A DNA stretch of 64,000 nt from Glaciozyma antarctica PI12 (Eukaryota; Basidiomycota; Microbotryomycetes; Kriegeriales; Camptobasidiaceae), in contig KZ627146.1 in the NCBI GenBank assembly GCA_002917775.1, forward strand, positions 469,019-533,018. The letters are read 5' to 3'. A program made the position numbers and the translations under genes. Of the stretch, positions 9,166 through 19,846 are shown piece by piece. A model generated the notes under the pieces. The model saw only the letters and a program-made list of their open reading frames with translations, was not told where the DNA came from and made no database searches. Numbering within the stretch: the first letter of the stretch is position 1; every line of letters begins with the position of its first letter.

Positions 9166-12100
9166 CTACTGCTGGTGAAGCGCCGTGAGGAAGTTGTAGA
9201 AGTCTACGCTCGTCGCCTGCAGTCCGTACTTGTAGATGTAACGCTATACGAATCCTCATCAGCCCAGCTCGAACGAACGCAACGAAAGGAGGACTCACCG
9301 AAGCGACGTAAGACGCAAAGACGGAAAGAGCGTACGAAGCCGGGAGGCGCTGCATGAGCTTCTCAAGCCCGACCTCGGCGAGCAAAGTCGGAGGAACAGC
9401 GCGCGCGATAACGTGCTTCCGTAGCTCGAGGTCCTCGTACAGCGAACTCTCCTCGAGCGAGTTCTGGAGCTCGATGAGCCGGAGCGAGAGTTGGTCCGAG
9501 AGGATCGTGAAGGCGCGGCCGGTGCGCTCGTGTTCTTGCCAGATCGTTTTGAACTAGTGAGGAGGGGTCAGTAGGAGCGAGGGAGCGAGCGAGGGGGGAG
9601 CGTACCTCGGCAGTAGCGTTGGCGGAGATGACACGCTGGATATCGCGAGTGTAGTTGAGGTAGAAGTCGCTGAACGAGTCTACAGGGACAGCGCTCAGCA
9701 TCGAACGAAAGGGAGACAGAAAGGAGACTCACTGTCGCCCTTGGGAGAAGTCATGAGCTCGATGAACTCCTCGTCGCTGAGACCCATGCCGGCGAGAACC
9801 TCCAACGACGAACTGGTAACTCCACCCTTGTTGGAACTCGAATCGCGGTAGCTGCGCGCAAATGTCGTCAGTGAAGGCTCGAAATCGAAGCGAAGGAACG
9901 CACAGGATGACACCCTTCTTCTCGAGCGCAAGGCGAGCGGGTTGAGTGACAAAGAGGTTGGCACCCTCGACGAGGTACTTGAAGTTGGTAACTCCCTCGG
10001 CGTCCCAGAGCTTGGAAACGTTGGTAACGTTGACCGACTCGGGACGTCCTCCGCAAGGCACGAGGATATCGGCCTTGTAGCGGAAGTGAGCACCGTTGCG
10101 GAAGTCGGTTCCGTCCGCGACGACTTCTCCAGCTGCACGAGACGATGAGTGACGTCGAACGAGGTGAGGAGGAGAGACGAACAAGGAAGGACGAGGTCGC
10201 GGTCGTCGACGAGAACGCGGTAACCGTCCTTGCTGAGCTTGCTGAGGTCAAAGTTGGAGATGGTCGTCCTGAGCTTGGCGAGGCGGATGAGCTCGGCGCG
10301 GTCAAGTCCAACAGGGTCGTGAATCGTTCCCGAACCGTCGATGATCCTGCGCGGGGTCAGAATAGAACGCTGGAACGAGGTCGATGTGCGACGTACGTGA
10401 TGGTCTTGTCCTTGCTGAGGAGAATCTCGTCTGCGAGGTCATCGTCAGTTGAGCTCCGTTCAGGGCAAACGAGGAAGGACGCACTGGATCCGAGATCCCC
10501 ATCAGGGCCACCAGTCTGAACCTTGGTCACCTCCTCCTCCTTGAGGCCGAGCTGGCGGTAGATTCCAGTCGTGTAAGCGCGAACCGACAGGGAAGTCATT
10601 CCGAAGCTGCAGACGGGCGTTAGTCGAAGCGCGCCAGCGAGGACAGGAGAGGACGCACGCGTCGTGAGGGATTCCACCGTGAGTCGAGGCCGTCTTGCCC
10701 GTCGAGAACGACTTCCACCAGGGAGCACCGCGGCTGCGAGCGTGGGCTGAGAAGAGAGCGGCGAATCAGTATGCTGTATGCTTCGCTGTCGTAGCTGCGA
10801 AAGGGCAACGCACTAGCAGCCCAGTCCATCATCTCGGCGGTTCCCTCATCAGGTCCAAGGAAGAGCTGCGAGCGCAAAGGTCAGCCTCGCACACCAGTCT
10901 GGAAAGGGAGCGAGACTCACAATCTCCTCCTTCTTGTAAAGATCCACGATGGACTCCTTGATGCCGGGCGTGCGACCAGGGATGAGGAGGTCGATAATCG
11001 AGTCGACGTACTTCTCGAACGCTTGACGAGGAGAGGCTCCGAGATCAGGGAGGATGACACCCTTGCTTCCGCCTTCAGGGATATCCTAGCGTAGGGAGGT
11101 CGTCAGCGAGCTGGCACTACCCACGGCAAGAGCGAACGACGGACCTTGTTCTTGAGCGCCTGAGTCGAAGCGAGTCCGTAGTTCTCGTCAAAGAGAGCAC
11201 GAGCGTTGATGCTGTACGCCTCGCGGTTCCTTGATGAGACGATACGGATACCTCCACGAGCGACGTCCTTGAAACGAAGGTGGAAGCCGCGGAACTCGTT
11301 GCCGACGACCATGAAGAGGCCGTAAGCGGGGAGAGGGTACTCGGAGGCGGGGAGGAAGGCGGGGTCGAGGCGGTAGGAGATGGCGACCTTGGTGGGGCTG
11401 CGAGGTGGGTGAGCTTCCGTTCGCGCGAAGTGGACGAATCGAAACTCGCGTAAAGAAGTTGGTCTTGAGAATGGCCTTGTTGAAGGTGATGAAGGACTCG
11501 AGGATCTGAGCATCGTGCTTGTTCAGGACAGTCTTCTTGATCTTGTCGAGGAGCTCTTCGTTGGTGAGAACGGCTCCGGTCTTGAGGCGAGCGTAGGAGA
11601 GCGTAGGCCTGCGTAACGGCGTCAGGAATGCGCGCGACGTTAAAAGCGACTTAGAAGAACGCGTACATGATCTGGTTGGGCGTGTGAACGCTGTAGTAGT
11701 GGGTCATCGCGAAGGAGATGTAAAGGAGGCGAATCTGCGAATACCGCCGTCAGCAACGTCAAAAGCCGCACGCTGGAGAAGGACGCACGATCTCAGGGTA
11801 GCTCTGGAGAACCTCGAGGATCGAAGCGCGGGTGAACGTCTCCTGACGGAAGCGAGCCCTGATGTCGGAGAGAACAGCGGCCTGCGCAGTGTCCTCCTCG
11901 TTGAGGAGGTCCTTGAGCGCAGCGTACGCAGGACCGAGACGGTTAAGGAAGTGCTGAGCGAAGATCCATCCCGAGTACGCGTAGGCGGCCTCTTGCACGC
12001 TGAGCTTGGAGGTGGGGCAGAAGAGAGGGTTGTTTGGGAGGACGTCTGGTGCGAAGGCGGGGTCAGAGGCGGAACGGGTTTCGAGTCAAGTGACGACAAC

Positions 12101-13502
12101 GTACAGATAAGAGAGGTCTCCTTGATGATCTGGAGGATGCTGGCCTCGACGGGAGGTCCGGCAAGAGGGTGAAGGTAGATGCAGATGATCGTAATTCCGT
12201 TGGCGAACGACTCGACGTATTTGCGCGTGCTGTAGAAGTTATACGAGTCTGCAATATTCGACGAGTTAGCCAGCTGCACACAGTAACAACACTGAGAGGT
12301 GCTTACGGTAAAGGTCGGAAAGCGCAGAGAAGAACGACTTGGTTCCTCCAGCCTTGTAGCCGATAACGACGCGGCGTTCGCGAGATCCCTCGACCTCGTA
12401 GGCGGTGACGACGGGTCCCATCCTGTGTCATGCATCAGCTCCAAGCTCTCCTGTACACTTGCATAGAACACGAACCTCTGGAGAGCCTCCTGCATGATGT
12501 CGGAGTAGATCTGGAGCGTCTCGGGAGTCGCCTTCTCGAGGAACGTCTTGTCGGCGATCGCACGAATGTCGACGGGAGCTTTGGGGTCGACAGGACCGGG
12601 AGGCGTAGCGAAGTTGCACTTGGAGAGGAAGTAGCAACGGAGCTGCTGAACGGTCGAGTTGGCGGTCGGGTTGGCGTTGCCAGGAGCGCGGTACGACTCG
12701 AGGCGCCATGCGCTCGTTGGGTTGGACGCATCGAGGTACTTGGCGTCGATGAGCTGCTCGTACTGAGGTCCCTCGGCCAAGCTGACTCCAGGAGGAGACG
12801 TGAAGATAAAGACGGCGGAGGTCTGCGAGTGGGCGTCAGGACTCGAGAGGTATCGATAGAAACGTGCGGAGGGCAGCTTACCTCGGTCTCCTTCTGGAGC
12901 TTGATCTCTAGGTACTCCTGGTGGTTGCTCGCCGCACTGATCTTGGCTCCGTAGAGGGAGGTGATGTAGTCGGCGATCGTCTCGACTGATTCGAGCTGGA
13001 AGAGCCCGTCGTCGATCCCAAGAGACGAGTAGAACCATGCAACCTCGGACTGTGCGAGTAGACGTACGGAAGGAGGGAGGAATGAAGGAAAAGTGAGAAG
13101 AGTCAGTTCGGAAGAGCCGAGGTCGAGAAGGAGGGGGTCACAAGCTTACCTTGATGAGAGGCTCAGGGATAAAGCCGTCTGCTGCGATGAGCTCCTCGAC
13201 CTGTCAAGTAGAGCATAGGTCAGCTTATGCGCGCGCCTTGAATGAGCTGCTTCGAGGCGGTCAAGGTGCAAGAACACGTCAACTCCAAACGAGCGCGAGC
13301 TGTTGGGCGAGCACAGGGACGCAGAGGGAGGAACGATAGAGCTCACCTTGGCTGCCTGAGCTGCCTTTCCAGCGAACGCGAGGACAGTGTAGCCCGTGTC
13401 CTCGGCTGAGATCCTAGGGTGAGGAGAAGCAGCTCCAGCAGGACTGGACCCAGGAGGGAAGAGGTGGCTCAGGCTGGGAGATTCGAAGTTGGTGGGCGAC
13501 AT
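9166..13502 (-). CDS. GDH2: NAD-specific glutamate dehydrogenase, large-subunit fungal type
   Basis: Deaminates glutamate to 2-oxoglutarate and ammonium with NAD, in nitrogen and proline/arginine catabolism; related yeast enzymes are about 1,090 aa. Here some 15 or more exons give about 1,100 aa. Start ATG 13500-13502 (MSPTNFESPSLSHLF). Recognisable blocks in order: TSAVFIFTSPPGVS, GPVVTAYEVEGSRERRVVIG, the SGWIFAQHFLNRLGPAY region, HLRFKDVARGGIRIV, then IPEGGSKGVILPDLG and EGTAEMMDWAA. The coenzyme domain follows: STHGGIPHDAFGMTS, VQTGGPDGDLGSNEI, then DILVPCGGRPESVNVTNV and FKYLVEGANLFVTQPARLAL. It ends with the SVDFYNFLTALHQQ tail and TAG 9166-9168. I saw no frame break. Confidence 0.93.
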
Positions 13503-13932
13503 TGCTGCGCTGGTGGTTGCTGTGCTTGGGGGTTAAGGGTTCCACGGCGGTAGACGACGAGGAGAGTATAGTAGAAGGAAGAGAAGGAGCTCCGACGGCA
13601 TCTTTTTTTGTCTTCCCCTCCAGATTCAGCCAAACCCCCCAGGTGACCCCAGCCCAGCGTCGGCGGGCTACCGACCGCGCTCCGGCCCATTTGAAATGCC
13701 TGTAAGCTAGAGCCAAACGACTCGTCAGCAAAGCCTGTCTTGCCATTCGAGCCTGGTCAGCTTGGGTCAGCGGGCGCAAGGCCAGGCGCGCGCTTCTCGA
13801 ATCTCTCCCGCCCAATTCCCGCCCTATGTACTTCCGCCCCTCCTTCTCCAGCCGCTGGTCGTCAAGGTGTCGTTACAGAAGAGGAAGGGACTATGCGGCG
13901 AAAAAGAACTATAAAAGAAGAGGGGAAGATAT
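13503..13932. promoter_or_regulatory. GDH2 upstream region and FZO1 3' flank
   Basis: 430 bp between the GDH2 start and the FZO1 stop, both minus. It must contain the GDH2 promoter. I see no TATA box or convincing coding frame; the ORFs here are short and in shadow frames. Confidence 0.35.
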
Positions 13933-16900
13933 CTACAAAACGACCCCCTCGACGTGCTCCGTCTCCTCGCCGACCTGCTTCACAAACCCTCCCAACCAAC
14001 TAAGCGCCCCCTCCGCCTTGCCCACCGTCGCCTCCACTTCCTTCCGCTCGTTCACGCTCTTCTCCAACGCCGCCCTGAAGCGCTCACGGAGGTCCCACCC
14101 GGCGAGACGGAGGACTTTGCGAGTCTCGCGTGCGATGCGGTCGGAATGAGCATAGGAGAGAGAAGGTCGGATTAGAGGAGGGGGTGAGATATGAGAGAAG
14201 GGTGGATTCGAGCTTGCGACCGATGTTGCGGGGGATGGCGCGGGGGAGGTCGATAACGACGTAGATGGCGAGTCCGACGGCTGCCAAACAAAGTCAGCTC
14301 GAGTACACGAACGACGAAGAGAAACGAACGCACTAAGAACACCGATAACGGGGGCGGCCCACTGCCTCGCCTGCTTGCTGCCGAGGACATCAAAGACGCG
14401 AGCAATCGACTCGACAGTCCCCTTGACGCCAACGAGGCGAGATCCAATCATGCCAATGCTCCCCAATCCAAGCGACAAGACCGCCGTCGTCTCGAGCGCG
14501 TCGTCCTCGACTCCCTTGGGCTTGAGACTCTTGCCCGTCGCGTAGATCCGCTCGAGGTCAAACAAGTCAAGGAACGACACCTCGAAATCGCTGGCCGACC
14601 ATCCAGCGCCCAGTCCCGCCGCACCGAGTCCCAACCCCGTGCTCGCGCCCCTCGCAGCGAGCTTCCCGACTCCACGACGACGCTTGGCGAACATGACTTC
14701 GGGGCGGAAAACGCGCTCGTTCTTCTCCTTCTCCTCACCGGGGAGGAACTTGTCCCCGAGGTCCGTCATGACCTTCTTGACTCCTTCGACCGTCTGCCCT
14801 CGCGCGTTGTCCTCTGCCGAACGAACCTCCGCCTCGAGCGCACGCACGAGAGTCTTCTTGACGTCCGACGCCCAGGTCCAGATGCCCAGCACACCGGGGT
14901 ACGGCGGGAGGGTGGTAGGAGCCTCGATCGACTCGACGCCCTCGTAGACTGGTCGAGCGTCGTCCTCCTCGAGAGGCGGGACGACCTGACCCTCGGAGAC
15001 GAAGCCGAGCGCTCGATCGAGTCGACTCCAAGCGCTCGAGCGAACACTCTCGACGACCGTCTCCTCGACCTTGTCGACACCTTCCTCGACCTGATCGCGC
15101 TGCGCCGCGAGACGCTCGTGAATGGGCTTGACACGCTCGAGCTGGCGAAGAGCCTCGGCGAGCTCCGTGTCGGCGGCGATGACGTTCGCGTCGGCGAGAG
15201 TAGAGAGGTCGGAGAGGAGGTTGAGGAGGTAGTGCTTGGCTGGTGCGAGCTTGGACTTGGAGCGCTTGAGAAGGACGAACGAGCGAAGGGATTGCTCGAG
15301 GTGGTCGAACGAGCTGGCGACTTCGACGTTCTCCGCTCCTTCCTCGTCCATGACCTCGGCCGCGTCGACAAAGTGGACGAGCTCGCTGCGCGCTTCCCAC
15401 GTTGCGGGAGAGAGCTGCTTGATCTGCTCGCCGACGACGCGCATGCACCTCGCCTTGTCCTTGATCGCCGCCCACTTGTTGACGACGATAAAGACGTACG
15501 CCTTTTCCCTACTCGCGTTCCAGAGAAACTCCTTCGCCGAGAGCGTAAAGTGGTTCTCCGCCGAAACGACAAAGACGATCACGTCAATCTCGGACTGGCG
15601 AGCGAAGAGGGCGGTCGTGGAGAGGGTGTCGCGGTTGAGTCCGGGAGCGTCGATGAGGGAGATGGAGACGAGGCCGTTCTTGATGAAGGAGGGGTTTGGC
15701 TCGTCGTCCTTGACTGAGGCACGAGCGTCCGTCACGTACGCCTTGATGAGCTGGTACGTATCTCCGGTATCCTGGACGTCCTGGACCTGGTCGAGCGTGA
15801 AGAGGTCGAACGTCTCCTTCTTCGCCGGTTCGTAGGTCTCGACATCCTTGATCGCGTGAATCTCCTCCTTGCCCTCGTTGTAGCTCGCCGCATCGAGCAC
15901 CTCGCAGAAGACGGTCGTGCAAGGCTGCTGGTCCGAGGGCATGACGTCCCGACGAAGGATGGCGTTGACAAGAGTCGACTTGCCGGCGTTGAGATCGCCC
16001 GTGACGAGGATCCTGGACGAGGTGTCGATAACGCGGGCGCGGAGGGACGAGATGTGGGCGAGGGAGGTGGTGAGACGGCGGGATTAGGAGTAGGGAGAGG
16101 GTGGCAAGGGAGAGGGAGGGGAGGAGAGCCGGGAGGGAGGTGGTGGGAGCGGTAGGGTGGCCGAGCTTCAAGTCGAGGGAGAGGATCGAGAGGGGATGGG
16201 GAGGGGCGACCATGGCTGGGACCGCGGTCGACTTGGTGAGCGTCTCGGCGGTCGTGAATGCCCTCTCGCCGAGATGAGGACGCCTGCTGCTTGCTCCATC
16301 CGTCTCTTCGCCCTTGGACGAGTCATCCGTGCAGTTAGAGTTGCTGCGGCGGTGGGCGGATCGGGAGCGGGGCGAAGAGGGGGTGGAGTTGGTGCGAGTG
16401 GGAGTGCCTGCGATGCCGAGCTGGTGAGGGTAGTGAATCGTCCCTGCGAGTATCGAAGGTGTCAGTGCAGCTCCTGGTGTCTTCAACGGGGCTGAAGGGA
16501 GAAGGCGAAGTCGTGGGAAGGATAGGTCAACAAGCGGAAGCAGTCGACCCAGCAGCCTTCCCTCCGCCAGTGCCACCAATTCCACCCAAGCAGACTCCTT
16601 ATAGTGCCCGCATAACTCGAGAAGAGCCTCACATTTCTCCTGGTTGAACGCCTGAAGTCCCTTGACGAGGGTCGAGGTCGAGTCGAGCGCCGAGACGAGC
16701 CTGCAACACCAGCCGATTCCACTCAGCTCCCGCGCACTCGTACCCATCCCCAAAGACAACACTCACGTCTCCCTGTTCTCGCCAAACGTCTTGCTGCTCG
16801 AGCCCATTTCGTGCTTGGCCAGATCGGCCTCGCCACTTGCGCCGAAGACGGAAGCGCTGCGCGACAGGGCGGGAGAGGTGAAGGCGCTCTCCTTGACGGA

Positions 16901-16993
16901 CGGAGAGGTCGGTACGGAGGCGGCGACGGCGTGGAAGGGGAACTCGGAGGTCGAGGGGGACTTGGCGAGGGGAGGGAGTTGTTGGGCGAGCAT
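13933..16993 (-). CDS. FZO1: Mitofusin-type dynamin GTPase (Fzo1), with two apparent frameshifts
   Basis: Mitochondrial outer-membrane GTPase that fuses mitochondria. Domains in order: Ser-rich N-terminus; GTPase with P-loop GDLNAGKST, the switch region DQQPCTTVFCEV, SLIDAPGLN and VNKW; coil (about 400-600); C-terminal transmembrane pair including APVIGVLAVGLAIYVVIDLP; final heptad coil around DRIARETRKVLRLAGWDLRE. About 900 aa, against 855 in S. cerevisiae. Start taken at ATG 16991-16993; an open frame upstream has no ATG. Two breaks cannot be explained by introns: near 16075-16090 between LATLSLLLI and RRLTTSLAHISSLRARV, and near 14150-14165 between the P-T-F stretch and YAHSDRIARET. Both need one base removed, in C- or CT-rich tracts. 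Stop TAG 13933-13935. Confidence 0.9.
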
Positions 16994-17403
16994 CGGGGCC
17001 TCTTCGGAGGAAGTCGTTGTCAGGCCGGGGGTGGCGCTCGAGTGGCTAGGTGTGGTGGCGGTCTGCGTGTTGTTCAGTAGCGCGTGCCGGGGGGCTGGGT
17101 GTGAGGGAAGATGGGGGGGAGAGAAAAAGAGATTTGGGCAAATCGCGACTCCTTCACTCTTAACTCGGCGGCAGCAGCGAGACCGCAACGAGACAGGATG
17201 CTCTCTCTTGGCCACTCGCACACACGAGGGTAAACTTGAGGAAATTCGCAACTAGTGGGGGAGACGCGGCGATACACTAGCAGTCACAAAATGCGCCTCG
17301 ACTTCCTCTCTGGACTGCACGCGACCAGGCCGTTCAGCAGGCGTTCGAACCAGGTCGAGAGATAAAAGACACACCTCGTAGCCACATGGAAGGTCGGCCG
17401 TAT
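16994..17403. promoter_or_regulatory. FZO1 upstream region and NOT2 3' flank
   Basis: 410 bp separating the FZO1 start from the NOT2 stop, both minus. The FZO1 promoter and 5' UTR should lie here. A minus frame stays open through to 17251 but begins without an ATG. Nothing else recognised. Confidence 0.35.
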
Positions 17404-19511
17404 CTACAGCTGCCGCCTCTCGAGCGAATCGAAGACCTGCGCGCGCGTCAAACGGTCAGCAACACTCAACGGCCGTTAAGAAGCGGGACGCACGAGAACA
17501 AAGTCCTTCCGCACTCGTTCCCAGAGCGTAGGATCGAAGAAGCTGTCAAAAAGCGCGTTAGCATCCAGCGATAGACGTTGCGACAGGAAGGAACGCACAT
17601 GTAGCTCCCACGCTCGTAGGACTGGGTCTTCTGCGTAGGCTCCGTCCCGGCCTCCTTCGTGAGCCAGAGTCGCAGGTCCTTGTGATACCGCCAGTTGTGC
17701 TTGTACCTACGAGAGCGACAAGCAACATCAGCTCTCCGTCGCGCCGCTTCACCAAACGAAAGTACGCACAGCTCGTGCGCGGCCATCTCCTGCATAGCAT
17801 CCCGCGGTTGCGAGTAGAAGATGAAGAAGAGAGTCTCGTCGCTAAAGTTGCCAATCTTCGTTCCGGCCGGCGGGGGCTGGACGTTGTAGCACGAAGGGAG
17901 GTGGAACTCGGGTTCGATGTTGAGCGCAATCGCCGCCTTCGAGTCGGACCACGGCGTGATGAAGGTCGAGTAGAGGTTCCTGGGGGCGACACATTAGCTA
18001 ACGCACCCAGTGAGAGCCGTGGAACGCACTCAGTCGCTCCGAGATCCAGTCCCAGTGTCGTCAAATCGCTCCCCAGCGCCAGCATGCTCAAGTCGGGATC
18101 GGTGGTCTTGATGATATGCAGCAGCCCGAGAAGGCCGTAGCGATCGGCAGGACTGAAGAGGACCTGCTGGACTGGCGTCTGTGCTGCAGGCGACGGCGGT
18201 TGAGTCGCAGACGAAGGGTTGGTTGACGGCGGAGGGAGAGAGTTCGAGTTGGGATGAGGTGACAGTGCCGACGTTGCTGGAGGCGGCAGAGGTCCACTTC
18301 CTACTGCGGCTCCTGCTCTTCGGTCTCGCTGCTGAATGGAGAGAACTCCAGGCGGGTTGCTGCTCCCTGTGGGCGGTGCGGGTGAGGGCATCGAGGGTGA
18401 TCGGAGGTGCGACTGCTGCTGCTCGAGAGACGGCGGAGGGTTGGCGGCGCTGGGAGGTAGAGGCGATGGTGCAGAGGACGGTGCGGAGTTGCCGTTCTGG
18501 AAGGGGAGGGAGTTGGAAGGGGGGCCGTTCGGGGTCGAGACCCAAGGCTGATGACCTGGTGCTGCTGATGCGCCCGTACTGCCTTGTTTTTGAGAGAGTG
18601 CCTGTGCGAGAAGACGTGAGTTAGCTCCTTCCTCTCCCTCGCTCAACACGGGTGGCGTGACGAGAGCAAGAACACGCGACGTACCCGCTTGTCCGCCTCC
18701 GCCATGAACCCTTGTCCTCCAGACACCGTTCTTGCCTGAGCTCCGAGCTGAGCCTGCCCGCTTGCCCCGTTCATGCTGCCGAGGAGGTTCGCCCTGTGCT
18801 GCTGCTGATGCTGCAACGCCGCGACCGCGCTCGCCTGCTCCTGCCCCGTCCGTCCGTTCATCCCTCCCGGTCCGCCTGGCAACAGCGAAATGCTATTCAC
18901 CTGCCCGTTCATCGCTCCGGGCATCCCCATCTCCCCTCCTGGGCCTCCAAACCCTCCCAGTGCAGGGAAGTCGTCCGCCGAGAACTCCCTCGTGCTCAGT
19001 CCTACTAGCGAGACTGCTGCGGTCGGGATTCCTGTAGGCATCGGGCCGTTGCTGAGAGAGGTCGTGGTAGGGGTGGGAGGAGCGACGCCGGTGCCGGCTT
19101 GGCTCGCGTAGCTCGAGAGGAGGTTGGGGGCGGCGACAGAAGACGACGTGCCTGAACCTAGGGCGGGGAAGTCACTGATGTCGAGGTTCGCTTCGGGGGG
19201 AGGGGGACCAGATGCTGCGCCGTGCGGGTTTGCTGGCTCTGCGATTGGGGGGAGGGAATGAGGAGGAGTGGGAGGAGAGAGACACACGGGTCAAGGTCAG
19301 TCGAATGATCAGAGGTTGCAGGCGCGGCCTTGAACGCACGTAAAGGAGGTGACATGGCGACTCCTGCAGGACCAAACGGGAACGCTCCTGAAGGTGTTCG
19401 ACCAGAGGACGGGGACTGAAGGGGAGCGCCTGTCGAAGGTTGGCGGTTTGGAGGGAAGGGAGGTCGTTGTTGGCCGTACGCTGGAACTCGGAAAGGCGAA
19501 GCTGAAGCCAT
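17404..19511 (-). CDS. NOT2: CCR4-NOT complex subunit Not2 (CNOT2)
   Basis: Scaffold subunit of the CCR4-NOT deadenylation and transcription complex. About 560 aa from seven or so exons. Residues 1-350 are Pro/Ser/Gly/Gln-rich with two DFPALG motifs (ISDFPALGSG, SADDFPALGGF), typical of Not2. The C-terminal NOT-box is clear: PADRYGLLGLLHIIKTTDPD, LALGSDLTTLGLDLG, YSTFITPWSD, then FIFYSQPRDAMQEMAAHELY, HKDLRLWLTK, and a final block joined across two introns as RGSYIFFDPTLWERV and FVLVFDSLERRQL. Start MASASPFRVPAYG at 19509-19511; stop TAG 17404-17406. No frame breaks seen. Confidence 0.93.
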
Positions 19512-19846
19512 CGTTCTCGTCGTTCTCGCTTGATCTCAAGGCGAGTTTGGACTGTGCTGCAAGAGAGGCGAAGGAGGGGATGGGTTGAGTGTGCTGCTCG
19601 AGATGGCGCGGTGAGGAGGAAAAGCTCACGGGCTGAGTCTGCGTGAGGCGCGTGGTCAGCGACAGCTCCTGGGGCTGAACAGTTGATGGGCTTACGGTAA
19701 CACTGCTGTACTTGGGGAAGGACGAGCTGAGGAAGTCGAAACGAAACAGAGGTCGTGTCTGCTCAAGAGCTCAAGGGGGCTCGTTCTCCCCTCTCTGTCT
19801 CTCGCCGCACGCTCTCGCAGAACCAGTTCGATCTTATACACCTGCT
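19512..19846. other. Gap between NOT2 start and the serine-rich gene stop
   Basis: 335 bp holding the NOT2 promoter and the 3' end of the next minus-strand gene. A minus frame opens upstream of the NOT2 ATG (MSFSSSPRHL) but is not joined to it convincingly. No other feature seen. Confidence 0.3.
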
